Source: Alphaproteobacteria bacterium
GTDB taxonomy: Bacteria > Pseudomonadota > Alphaproteobacteria > Micavibrionales > UBA2020
NCBI GenBank assembly: GCA_028817795.1
Contig: JAPPOU010000105.1
Coordinates: 1-45,020, forward strand
Direction of reading: 5' to 3'
Length of the DNA: 45,020 bases
The notes under the pieces are model-generated. The model was given only the letters and a program-made list of their open reading frames with translations. It ran no database searches and was not told the origin of the DNA. Shown here piece by piece: positions 1 through 8,407 of this stretch. Position 1 is the first letter of the stretch; each line of letters starts with the position of its first letter. A program made the position numbers and the translations under genes.

Positions 1-120
1 CTTCTTAATCTATAACCCCAAGAAGAATATACCATAATAATAAAACAGGCAATTTGGTCTGAAAACTATAATAAAAATCAATTACATAGTCATTTCGTCC
101 CTGTTTTTTTAGGGAAACAA

Positions 121-149
121 TTGACGAATCATACATCGCCGCCTATAAA
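121..149 (+). promoter_or_regulatory. Putative sigma70-type promoter of ffh (TTGACG-N17-TATAAA)
   Basis: TTGACG at 121-126, 17-nt spacer, TATAAA at 144-149, upstream of ffh. Confidence 0.6.
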
Positions 150-265
150 AGCACGGTATTTTAACAGCACAGCTTCCACACACGTTTGGATTTGTGCGCT
201 CTGCGTCCCCTGGTCGGCGAAGTTACGCTCACCCGGGTAAAACGCTTATGTCGACGGGAGACACG

Positions 266-1747
266 ATGTTTGAAGGCCTGACAGGCAAATTCGGTAATAT
301 CTTCGATGCCCTGAAAAAACGCGGGGCCTTGAAGCCCGAAGATATCGACGCCGCCCTGCGCGAAATTCGCATCGCGCTGTTAGAGGCCGATGTGGCCCTG
401 CCCGTCGTCAAAGACTTCATTGAAAAGGTCAAAACGGAAGCCAAGGGTGAAAAGGTTCTGCGTTCCGTCACGCCCGGCCAGCAGGTCGTCAAAGTTGTGC
501 ATGACGCGCTGATCGCCACGCTCGACAGTACCGATGCGGCGCTGGACCTGAACTGCCCTGCCCCCGCCGTTATTTTAATGGCGGGTTTGCAAGGCTCTGG
601 TAAAACCACGACGGCGGGCAAGCTTGCGCAATATCTGATGGCGCAGCGGAAAAAGGTTTTGCTGGCATCGCTCGATATTTACCGCCCGGCGGCGCAGGAA
701 CAGCTGGAAATCCTTGCAGGCAAAACAGGCGCGGGCGGCTTGCCCATTATTGCCGGGCAAAAGCCGCTGGAGATTGCAAAACGCGCCCTCGAAACAGGCC
801 GCAAGGAAGGATACGATATTGTCATCCTCGACAGCGCGGGCCGTTTATCGATTGATGATGAACTGATGGCCGAGCTGCAAACCGTCAAGGATTTTGCAAA
901 CCCCATTGAAACGCTACTAGTCGCAGATGCCATGACGGGGCAGGATGCCGTCACCACGGCAGAAAACTTTAACGCCCGCATTGGTATTACCGGTATCGTT
1001 TTGACGCGTATGGATGGCGATGCACGCGGCGGGGCTGCATTATCCATGCGCGCCGTGACAGGCCGTCCAGTTAAATTCCTCGGCCTTGGCGAAGGGCTGG
1101 ATGCCCTGCAGCCCTTTGACGCCCAGCGCGTTGCGGGCCGTATTCTTGATATGGGCGACGTTGTCAGCCTTGTTGAAAAAGCTGCGGCCACCATTGACGC
1201 CGACGAGGCCCGCAAGGTTGCGGAGAAAATGCAAAAAGGGTCTTTCGATCTGGAAGATTTCCTCTCGCAACTGCGGCAGATGAAAAAAATGGGCGGGCTT
1301 TCAGGCCTGATGGGCTTTATGCCCGGCATGGGCAAGATCAAAGGCATGATGCAGGATGCCAATGTTGACGATTCCATGCTGAAAAAGCAGGAAGCGATTA
1401 TTTTGTCGATGACGAAAAAAGAACGCGCCAAGCCCGATCTTTTAAACGCATCGCGCCGAAAGCGCATCGCCGCAGGCTCCGGCACGTCGGTGCAAGAGGT
1501 CAACCGCCTGATGAAGCAGTTCATGGACATGCAAAAAATGATGAAGCGCATGAAAAAGATGGGCGGCAAAAACTTCATGCGCAGCATGGGTGGCCTGTTT
1601 GGCGGCGGCGGCGCTGAGGAAATGGAAGAAATGGCGAAAAACATGCAAACCCAGATGGGCCTGCCGACAGATGACAACCCGCTGGGCGACAACCCCTTTG
1701 CCCCCGGCGGGATGCTGGCCAGCAATGGCAAGAAAGACAAGTTTTAA
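266..1747 (+). CDS. ffh: Signal recognition particle protein Ffh (SRP54 GTPase)
   Basis: [20 protein letters not shown] start; [16 protein letters not shown]-loop; [15 protein letters not shown]; Met-rich M domain. ATG at 266 preferred to the track start at 194. Confidence 0.97.
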   Translation: MFEGLTGKFGNIFDALKKRGALKPEDIDAALREIRIALLEADVALPVVKDFIEKVKTEAKGEKVLRSVTPGQQVVKVVHDALIATLDSTDAALDLNCPAPAVILMAGLQGSGKTTTAGKLAQYLMAQRKKVLLASLDIYRPAAQEQLEILAGKTGAGGLPIIAGQKPLEIAKRALETGRKEGYDIVILDSAGRLSIDDELMAELQTVKDFANPIETLLVADAMTGQDAVTTAENFNARIGITGIVLTRMDGDARGGAALSMRAVTGRPVKFLGLGEGLDALQPFDAQRVAGRILDMGDVVSLVEKAAATIDADEARKVAEKMQKGSFDLEDFLSQLRQMKKMGGLSGLMGFMPGMGKIKGMMQDANVDDSMLKKQEAIILSMTKKERAKPDLLNASRRKRIAAGSGTSVQEVNRLMKQFMDMQKMMKRMKKMGGKNFMRSMGGLFGGGGAEEMEEMAKNMQTQMGLPTDDNPLGDNPFAPGGMLASNGKKDKF

Positions 1748-1779
1748 CGATATCAACGAATCTAAAAGGAGAAAAAGAA

Positions 1780-2250
1780 ATGTTGAAAATCAGACTGGCC
1801 CGTGCGGGCGCAAAGAAAAGACCGTTTTACCACATCGTTGTGGCCGACAGCCGCAGCCCGCGTGACGGCAGCTTTATCGAGCGCGTTGGCACATACAACC
1901 CCAAACTGCCCCGCGAAGACGCCAACCGCGTGACGCTAAAGGGCGAGCGCATTACATACTGGCTGGGCAAAGGCGCGCAGGTCACAGACCGCGTCGCTAT
2001 TTTCCTTGGCAAAGCAGGTCTTGCGCCAATGCCGGCACAACGCAACAACGTTGAAAAAATGAAGCCAAAAGCAAAAGCGCAAGAGCGCCTGCGCGAAAAA
2101 GCTGAAAAAGAGGAAGCTGCAAAAGAAGCCGCCGCTGCTGCGGAGGCCGAAGCTGCCGCACCTGCTGAAGCACCCGCAGAAGAGGCGCCTGCCGAAACAC
2201 CGGCTGAAGAAGCGCCCGCTGCAGCTGAAGAGAAGAAAGAAGGCGAATGA
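1780..2250 (+). CDS. rpsP: 30S ribosomal protein S16 with Ala/Glu/Pro-rich C-terminal extension
   Basis: [44 protein letters not shown] aaaggag upstream. Confidence 0.97.
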   Translation: MLKIRLARAGAKKRPFYHIVVADSRSPRDGSFIERVGTYNPKLPREDANRVTLKGERITYWLGKGAQVTDRVAIFLGKAGLAPMPAQRNNVEKMKPKAKAQERLREKAEKEEAAKEAAAAAEAEAAAPAEAPAEEAPAETPAEEAPAAAEEKKEGE

Positions 2251-2768
2251 CCGCATCACCCGCCCCGAAAATGATCTGCCTTGCCGAAATTGTCGGCGCG
2301 CAGGGCGTACGGGGGCAGGTAAAAGTCAAGCTTTTTGGCGACAATCCTGAAAGCCTTGTGGAATATAGCCCCCTTTGCGATGCGAAGGGGGCTTTCCTTT
2401 ACACGGTGGAAAAACTGATACCTCACGGCAATATCTGGCTGGCCGCGCTGGCTGGTGTCAGCGACCGCAGCGCCGCTGAAAAACTGCGCGGCACAAAGCT
2501 TTACGTTTCCCGCGATGTACTGCCGGATGTGGAAGAAGACGGCACCTATTACCACGCCGACCTTGTCGGGCTTGCTACAAAACATATCGACGGCACCGAT
2601 ATGGGCCGCATCATCGCAGTCGCCAATTTTGGCGCGGGCGACCTTTTAGAGATCAAGCCACCCAAAGGCAACAGCTTTTATATCCCCTTTACCAACGAAG
2701 CCGTGCCGGAAGTCAGCATTACAAAAGGCACCGTCACCATTAACCCGCCGCCGGGGCTTTTGGACTGA
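2247..2768 (+). CDS. rimM: Ribosome maturation factor RimM
   Basis: [18 protein letters not shown]-terminus, [12 protein letters not shown]-barrel region; 4-bp overlap with rpsP; conserved gene order. Confidence 0.95.
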   Translation: MTASPAPKMICLAEIVGAQGVRGQVKVKLFGDNPESLVEYSPLCDAKGAFLYTVEKLIPHGNIWLAALAGVSDRSAAEKLRGTKLYVSRDVLPDVEEDGTYYHADLVGLATKHIDGTDMGRIIAVANFGAGDLLEIKPPKGNSFYIPFTNEAVPEVSITKGTVTINPPPGLLD

Positions 2769-2794
2769 AAAGTATTTACACACACGAACCGTTC

Positions 2795-2896
2795 CCCGGA
2801 CCAGGTCCAGGGTCCAGTACGCGCCTTTAAAGGCGCGTAAATTATAACAGCAAGCCTTTGTGGCTTGCACTGGATCCCGCAACACGTGCGGGATAC
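2795..2896. repeat. Intergenic multi-hairpin element (copy 1)
   Basis: Consecutive inverted repeats ACGCGCCTTTAAAGGCGCGT, GCAAGCC-tttgt-GGCTTGC and ATCCCGC-aacac-GTGCGGGAT, with outer GGTCCAGT/ACTGGATC. Confidence 0.7.
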
Positions 2897-2962
2897 GAAA
2901 ACATGGTTATTTTATCCTCCTCGACAGTTTTCAAACACAAAACCCCGGTTTATAATCCCTCC

Positions 2963-3679
2963 ATGCACATCACCCCCTTCCACATCAAAATCGCAACCCT
3001 GTTCCCCGAAATGTTTCCGGGGCATCTGGGGCACGCGCTGGCGGGGAAGGCCTTGGAAAAAGGGCTGTGGTCGTATGAAACATTCAATCCCCGCGCCTTT
3101 GCCGAAGACAACCACAAAACGGTAGACGACACACCCTTTGGTGGCGGCGCTGGCATGGTGATGAAGGCCGATGTTTTGTCAAAAGCGCTGGAAGCACATA
3201 AACCGCTGGGGCGGTTTATTTATATGTCGCCACGTGGAAAACTTTTAACACAAGATTTAGCGCAGGAACTGGCGCGAGAAAATACGATCACCATTTTATG
3301 TGGCCGTTACGAAGGCGTGGACCAACGCCTTTTGGAGGCATATAACGCCGAAGAAATTTCGGTGGGGGATTACGTTTTATCCGGCGGGGAAGCCGCCGCC
3401 ATGACGGTCATGGATGCCTGCATCCGCCTGCTGCCGGGCGTTCTCGGCAATACCGAAACGCATGATGAAGAAAGCTTTATAAACGGGCTTTTGGAATACC
3501 CGCATTACACCCGCCCCGCGTCATGGACATCGCCCGATGGCGTCACGCGTGACGTGCCCGACATTTTATCATCAGGCCATCATGCCAAAATAAACGACTG
3601 GCGCCGTGAAGAGGCCGAGAAAATTACGAAGGACCGCAGGCCGGATTTGTGGGCCATGCACAGCAGAAAACAAAAATAA
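2963..3679 (+). CDS. trmD: tRNA (guanine-N1)-methyltransferase TrmD
   Basis: IATLFPEMFPGHLGHALAGKALEKGLW; PFGGGAGMVMK; CGRYEGVDQR; SVGDYVLSGGEAA. Start moved from track 2858 to ATG 2963 because the upstream part lies in the hairpin element. Confidence 0.95.
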   Translation: MHITPFHIKIATLFPEMFPGHLGHALAGKALEKGLWSYETFNPRAFAEDNHKTVDDTPFGGGAGMVMKADVLSKALEAHKPLGRFIYMSPRGKLLTQDLAQELARENTITILCGRYEGVDQRLLEAYNAEEISVGDYVLSGGEAAAMTVMDACIRLLPGVLGNTETHDEESFINGLLEYPHYTRPASWTSPDGVTRDVPDILSSGHHAKINDWRREEAEKITKDRRPDLWAMHSRKQK

Positions 3680-4075
3680 CTAGGCCGGCCCGTCCAGAGA
3701 AGAGGGCGGTAAATTTGGAAGTGTCCCCGCTTTTTCTTCTTCTCTTTTAAAACCAATCACGCCAAGTAAAAATGCACCGGACAACGCCGTCGCGCCAAGG
3801 CCTTTTTGTGCGTTTTCATAGCTCTTCGCAGCTCTGACATCATAAATCTGGCTTTCAATGCCCCTGCGTTCGGCTTCAATACTGGTCATGGCATAGCAGT
3901 ATGGGTTCGTGCAACGCTCTTCAGCTGCCTCCTTCCACCACTGCGCGGAACTCTTAGACGCAGCGCCTTGCGTTTTGTTCTCATGCGCTTCATCAAACTC
4001 ACTGCCCATCCATAAAGCACTTATCGTGAGTGCCACCGCGCCAGCAGCAGATAGAATTTTTCTCTTTATACTCAT
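3680..4075 (-). CDS. Hypothetical protein with N-terminal signal/TM segment and a second hydrophobic segment
   Basis: ORF with MSIKRKILSAAGAVALTISALW start and GATALSGAFLLGVIGF near C-term. Confidence 0.55.
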   Translation of the reverse strand: MSIKRKILSAAGAVALTISALWMGSEFDEAHENKTQGAASKSSAQWWKEAAEERCTNPYCYAMTSIEAERRGIESQIYDVRAAKSYENAQKGLGATALSGAFLLGVIGFKREEEKAGTLPNLPPSSLDGPA

Positions 4076-4110
4076 AACAAAACTCCGTGATTTTATGTTT
4101 GTATTCTACG

Positions 4111-4536
4111 TTAAAATGGTAATTTAAATTCTTTTTGCACCAACCCTTGCGTACCTGCATAGTCCTTGCAGTCATCAAAAGCTTCTACAGCAAGGTTGGC
4201 CATTTTCAGGAAGAGTTTGGAGGAAAAAACGCGGCTCGGCACTGTGCTGGCAACTTTAGCAAAGAGCGCGCCGCAAGTGCCGTCAATATAGGTTTTATTT
4301 TCGTCCGCATACATATGCCGGGACGCCTCTTGCCGTATAGCATCGGGAAGCCCGGATTTAAGGTCCGTAACAACGCTGGCCGCTGAAAGCGGAAGCTGGA
4401 TTTTCTCGGTAAAGGACAGGTTCGCGGCATAAAGCGCTTTTATTTTAGCCACCACCTCTGTCTGGTCGACAATCTTTCCGGCATTGGCTTCAAAATGCGC
4501 GCGGATTTCGGGAAGGGTTTTTAATGGTTTGGCCAT
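4111..4536 (-). CDS. Hypothetical protein, possible distant paralog of the 5714-6241 product
   Basis: ORF; internal start MAKPLKTLPEI preferred because a TTGACA-N17-TAGTAT promoter overlaps the upstream track start (4566). Confidence 0.6.
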   Translation of the reverse strand: MAKPLKTLPEIRAHFEANAGKIVDQTEVVAKIKALYAANLSFTEKIQLPLSAASVVTDLKSGLPDAIRQEASRHMYADENKTYIDGTCGALFAKVASTVPSRVFSSKLFLKMANLAVEAFDDCKDYAGTQGLVQKEFKLPF

Positions 4537-4564
4537 AGCTTTACGTTCCTGTGTCTGGTCCCGC

Positions 4565-4593
4565 ATACTACGACACTAATAATATTATGTCAA
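4565..4593 (-). promoter_or_regulatory. Putative promoter of the 4111-4536 gene (TTGACA-N17-TAGTAT)
   Basis: Minus-strand TTGACA (4588-4593) and TAGTAT (4565-4570). Confidence 0.55.
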
Positions 4594-4607
4594 TAAATAA
4601 TATTATT
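4578..4607. repeat. Operator-like 10-bp perfect inverted repeat AATAATATTA-N10-TAATATTATT
   Basis: Arms 4578-4587 and 4598-4607, in the divergent region between the 4111 gene and the Rieske oxygenase. Confidence 0.6.
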
Positions 4608-4671
4608 GTATAAAAACAATGGCTTGATTATCATTTGTTCTATAAATCATGCTCTTAAACGGAGTTCAACC

Positions 4672-5709
4672 ATGCCGCATACCGTCCGCGCCGAAACATC
4701 TGGTACAGACCTGACCCCCACGCTGCCCGCACGGCTGTATCACAACCCTGCCGCCTATGAACATGAAATGGAAAAAATCTTCCGCAGCGAATGGCTGTTG
4801 TTCTGTCATGAATCACAGGTCAGTACGCCGGGGCAATATGTAGCCATGACGCTGGCGGGCAGGCCTGTTGTCGTCCTGCGCGCCAAGGACGGCAGCCTGA
4901 ACGGTTTTCACAATGTCTGTCGCCATCGCGCCGCGCAAATTATCGAAGACGGCTGCGGCAAAGCGGCAAGCCTGCGCTGCCCGTACCATGGCTGGGTATA
5001 CGATGGTCATGGCAAGCTTGCCAAAGCACCTGGCTTTGGTGGCGATGAAAAAGCGCTGTGCGAAAAAACCTCTCTTTTCCCTGTGCATGTCGCGGTGCAC
5101 GGTGGTCTTGTGTTTGTTTCTATGGCGGATACGCCGCCGCTGTTCAAAACGTCTTTGGGTGATTTGCCCAAAGCCCTTGAAACCACCGATATTCCCACCT
5201 TTGTCTTTCACAAAACAGCATCGCACCATATTGCCTGCAACTGGAAAACTTATGTGGAGAATTATCTGGAGGGGTATCACATCCCCGCTGTCCACCCCGC
5301 GCTGAACCGCGAGGTGGACATGGAGACCTATCGCGCCGTGAACGGCAACCGCATTATCCGCCACGAAACCCAGATGAAAGACCCTGATGGCAACAACAGC
5401 GGGTTGTGGCTGTGGTTCTGGCCCCATGCGATGTTGAACATTTACAAAGGGGGCATGAATCTGGAGCTTGTTTTACCAACAGGCCCCGAAACCTGCCGGT
5501 TGCACTATACGTATTTTTTCACCAAAGACACCATGGACCATGCCAGCACCATCGACATGAGTGCCGCCGTGACGGCGGAAGACATTACAATTTGCGAAAA
5601 CGTGCAAAGGAACCTGAAAGCCGGCGTTTACGATACGGGGGTTTTATCGCCACGGCATGAACAAGGGCTGGGCTATTTCCAAAGCCTGATAAAAAACACG
5701 CATGCCTGA
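4672..5709 (+). CDS. Rieske non-heme iron oxygenase (aromatic-ring-hydroxylating / choline- or carnitine-monooxygenase-like alpha subunit)
   Basis: Rieske motif CRHRAA...CPYHGW; catalytic-domain motif NWKTYVENYLEGYHIPAVHP. Confidence 0.9.
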   Translation: MPHTVRAETSGTDLTPTLPARLYHNPAAYEHEMEKIFRSEWLLFCHESQVSTPGQYVAMTLAGRPVVVLRAKDGSLNGFHNVCRHRAAQIIEDGCGKAASLRCPYHGWVYDGHGKLAKAPGFGGDEKALCEKTSLFPVHVAVHGGLVFVSMADTPPLFKTSLGDLPKALETTDIPTFVFHKTASHHIACNWKTYVENYLEGYHIPAVHPALNREVDMETYRAVNGNRIIRHETQMKDPDGNNSGLWLWFWPHAMLNIYKGGMNLELVLPTGPETCRLHYTYFFTKDTMDHASTIDMSAAVTAEDITICENVQRNLKAGVYDTGVLSPRHEQGLGYFQSLIKNTHA

Positions 5710-5713
5710 ATAT

Positions 5714-6241
5714 TTACCGCTTTGGCAAAAACAGCTTTGCCGACGCGACAAGCGCGCTGCAATACCCTTGCGGTGATGCAGGCGTTAAATGCCCTTCCGC
5801 TTTCAGTGCCGATTGATCGGCACAGGCATTAAAAGCATCCAGCGCGATTGCGCACCTTTTGTTCACAACATCAAAAGACGCATAACGCTTCGACAGCGCA
5901 AGCTGACGGCGGGAGATTAAAACATCTCCATCTATATAACGCGTGCCTGCCTTGTCTTGGTACGTATGCTGGCGTATCAATTCCTTCAGACCGCTTTTTA
6001 AAACAGCGTTCTGCGCAGATGCGCCAAACGCACGATGTACTCTTCTTTTTCTTCTGGCGCGTTTCAGGGCGCGTTTTTCCGCCCGCGTTAAACCTTGGTC
6101 TTGCATTTTTGAAAAGGTTTTTTCGAAATCCGCCAGCGCAACGATTTTATCTGCATCCGGCTTGTAAGCCAGCTTGAGCTGCACGCGTCTTTCAATCTCA
6201 TCTGCGGGCAGTGGCTTTGCGTGTTTTGACCTGAACGGCAT
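5714..6241 (-). CDS. Hypothetical basic protein, possible distant paralog of the 4111-4536 product
   Basis: ORF; shares an R-Q-x(n)-Y-x-D-x(2-3)-T-x(0-1)-YIDG segment and a C-terminal A-x-x-AF-x-x-C-x-D motif with the 4111 gene product. Confidence 0.6.
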   Translation of the reverse strand: MPFRSKHAKPLPADEIERRVQLKLAYKPDADKIVALADFEKTFSKMQDQGLTRAEKRALKRARRKRRVHRAFGASAQNAVLKSGLKELIRQHTYQDKAGTRYIDGDVLISRRQLALSKRYASFDVVNKRCAIALDAFNACADQSALKAEGHLTPASPQGYCSALVASAKLFLPKR

Positions 6242-6282
6242 GAATTCTTAAAACCTGCTTGATTCTCGAACAATTGATATTA

Positions 6283-6312
6283 TGTATAGACAAAACCTTA
6301 AATATATGTCAA
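6283..6312 (-). promoter_or_regulatory. Putative promoter of the 5714-6241 gene (TTGACA-N18-TATACA)
   Basis: Minus-strand TTGACA (6307-6312), 18-nt spacer, TATACA (6283-6288). Confidence 0.5.
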
Positions 6313-6420
6313 TATAATTCTGGGGTACCTACCGTGATAGATATAAAATATGTATATTTTTCAGGTATATAAAACAACCCGCTTGATATAAAGCCGTAAA
6401 ATGGCTAAAACCGTCCGATC

Positions 6421-6523
6421 AGAAGGGACATGATTTTAAGGTCGATTCCCCTCTGCCCGGTCCGCAACAATGGAACCGCCGGGGCGCTGACCGTTAAAAA
6501 AGCGCCTTCGATTACGGGTTCCA
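6421..6523 (+). promoter_or_regulatory. Structured rplS 5' leader candidate (two tandem hairpins)
   Basis: Hairpin 1 AGAAGGGA/TCCCCTCT (6421-6428/6447-6454); hairpin 2 TGGAACC/GGTTCCA (6471-6477/6517-6523) with inner GGCGCT/AGCGCC (6483-6488/6501-6506). Confidence 0.45.
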
Positions 6524-6548
6524 ATATAAATGAAAAAAGGCAACGGCC

Positions 6549-6989
6549 ATGAACGACATTAAAAAACTTGAAGAAAAGCAGCTTAAAAAACTCGCTGCCG
6601 AAAAGAAAATTCCCGATTTCAGCTCCGGTGACACCGTACGCGTCAACGTGAAGATCACCGAGACCACATCAAAGGGCGAGCCGCGTACGCGTATTCAGGC
6701 CTATGAAGGCGTTTGCATTGCACGCAGCGGCAAGGGCCTGAACGCCAGCTTTACCGTGCGCAAAATCAGCTATGGCGAAGGCGTTGAGCGTGTATTCCCG
6801 CTTTACAGCCCTAACATCGATTCTATTGAACTGGTACGCCGTGGTTCCGTCCGCCGCGCCAAGCTGTACTATCTGCGTGGCCGTCGCGGCAAATCTGCCC
6901 GCATTGCCGAAGACACACGCGGTAACAACAAGCCAAAGTCCACGGATGCGGCCACGCAGCCTCCAGCAATAGACGCACCAGAGAAATAA
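6549..6989 (+). CDS. rplS: 50S ribosomal protein L19
   Basis: [69 protein letters not shown]. Confidence 0.97.
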   Translation: MNDIKKLEEKQLKKLAAEKKIPDFSSGDTVRVNVKITETTSKGEPRTRIQAYEGVCIARSGKGLNASFTVRKISYGEGVERVFPLYSPNIDSIELVRRGSVRRAKLYYLRGRRGKSARIAEDTRGNNKPKSTDAATQPPAIDAPEK

Positions 6990-7030
6990 GATGCTGCTGC
7001 ACGCAAAAACCTCGTACAGCGGAAGAAAAA

Positions 7031-7059
7031 AGAGCCCCCTGCATGGGTCTCTTTTTTTT
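7031..7059 (+). terminator. Rho-independent terminator downstream of rplS
   Basis: AGAGCCCC-ctgcat-GGGTCTCT followed by a T tract. Confidence 0.7.
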
Positions 7060-7074
7060 ATGGGAGTTTAAAGA

Positions 7075-7581
7075 ATGAAACGTATCCTTATCATCGGCAG
7101 TTCCGGCGCAGGGAAATCAACGCTAGCCAGAAAAATGGCGCAGGCACGCGGGCTGCACTTTGTCTCGCTTGACCATCTGTTCTGGCTGCCGGGTTGGGTG
7201 GAACGCGACAAAAACGCGTTTGATGCATTGCTGGATGTTGAACTAAAAAAAGACGCATGGGTGATGGAGGGAAATTATAACCGCACCATCCCCAAACGCC
7301 TGCAATATGCAGATACCGTCATCCTGCTCGATACCAACCGCTTTCTATGCGCCTTTCGTGCCATCAAAAGATGGCTGCGGCAAGAAGGCGTTCAAGCCAA
7401 AGGCTGCCCGCAAAAAGTCGATCTGGAGTTCCTGAAATATATCCTGTGGGATTACCCGCGCCGTCACCGGCCTGTGACAAAGGCAATGATGAAAAACCCG
7501 CAATACGCGCATATAAACTGGATCGTACTCAAAAACGCGCAAGATTCAGTCAGTTTTTACGAAGAAGCTCAAAATAAATAA
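7075..7581 (+). CDS. P-loop NTPase, adenylate-kinase-like / FlaR-like topology modulation family
   Basis: MKRILIIGSSGAGKSTLARKMA Walker A; VSLDHLFWLPGW; WVMEGNYNRT. Confidence 0.8.
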   Translation: MKRILIIGSSGAGKSTLARKMAQARGLHFVSLDHLFWLPGWVERDKNAFDALLDVELKKDAWVMEGNYNRTIPKRLQYADTVILLDTNRFLCAFRAIKRWLRQEGVQAKGCPQKVDLEFLKYILWDYPRRHRPVTKAMMKNPQYAHINWIVLKNAQDSVSFYEEAQNK

Positions 7582-8281
7582 AATATGCCGGGTTACTGTC
7601 TACAACATTACAGCCAGGAAGAGCACCTACATCATAGATACTAAACGTCGTTGATGATGTAAACGTACCATCTCTGAGCGCGTATTCCTGCCGCCCGTTT
7701 GAGCCACCACTGCCCGCGAAAGTGGGAATAGTTTCGGATCCCATTTTTATTTTATTAATAGCCGCGCATATCTCCTGCGAGATATAACGTGCCGTAAGCA
7801 CTTCATCGCCAGCGGAAGTCCCCACATCAACACCCCCAACCCGCACGCGGGCAATTTCGATATGCCAGTTTCGTCCATTGTCTGGCGGCTCTGTCGGATA
7901 GGCCTTGTGGTACAGCAATGGCAGGCCATCGCCCGCATTAAAGACGCCAATCGTTCTTCCTGTCGTGGTGCCACCGGCACCGTCATAAATTGTGCCGCCC
8001 GCATTATACGCACTGGCATCCAATCGTACCTGATCCACGACATCCCCTGCATAAACGCGGGACACAAAGTTTTTGATTAACAGCCCCTGGTTCATCAATA
8101 CCGTTGCATCCAGCCGCGCTTGCTCTTTATCCGCCGTTGCGCCGGCCTGGCCTTGGGGCCTAAGGGCATAGGACAACATGCCCAACATCGCAAGCCCGAT
8201 CAGGACATAAAAAATAGCGCCCCCTCTTTGGCGATGGGGGTGACGTATACGAACCACTAAATCCCTGATGAAACCAATCAT
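7550..8281 (-). CDS. Pseudopilin-like / type IV pilin-like exported protein
   Basis: Short basic leader then GGAIFYVLIGLAMLGMLSYAL hydrophobic segment; remainder polar and Gly-rich. Confidence 0.5.
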   Translation of the reverse strand: MIGFIRDLVVRIRHPHRQRGGAIFYVLIGLAMLGMLSYALRPQGQAGATADKEQARLDATVLMNQGLLIKNFVSRVYAGDVVDQVRLDASAYNAGGTIYDGAGGTTTGRTIGVFNAGDGLPLLYHKAYPTEPPDNGRNWHIEIARVRVGGVDVGTSAGDEVLTARYISQEICAAINKIKMGSETIPTFAGSGGSNGRQEYALRDGTFTSSTTFSIYDVGALPGCNVVDSNPAYFIYFELLRKN

Positions 8282-8407
8282 GCTGTATCATAGGAAACAG
8301 CAGTGCATAAATAAAGGGCTACCGTTAAGGGGCAGGGCTTTTTCTTTTGTCCGCACCCGTTTATGATAGAGCACGAGCTATCACCACCTGATAAGGAAAG
8401 TCGCCAT

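Noticed and set aside
150-265. Possible 4.5S/SRP RNA upstream of ffh
   Set aside because: The conserved SRP RNA core (GGTCAGGTCCGGAAGGAAGCAGC-like) is not present; treated only as a structured leader.
679-1740. 353-aa minus-strand ORF opposite ffh
   Set aside because: Fully antisense to a certain gene; composition typical of a shadow ORF with no recognisable domain.
2050-2250. Ala/Glu/Pro-rich extension of rpsP as a novel domain
   Set aside because: Low-complexity acidic S16 extensions are common in alphaproteobacteria; not treated as a finding.
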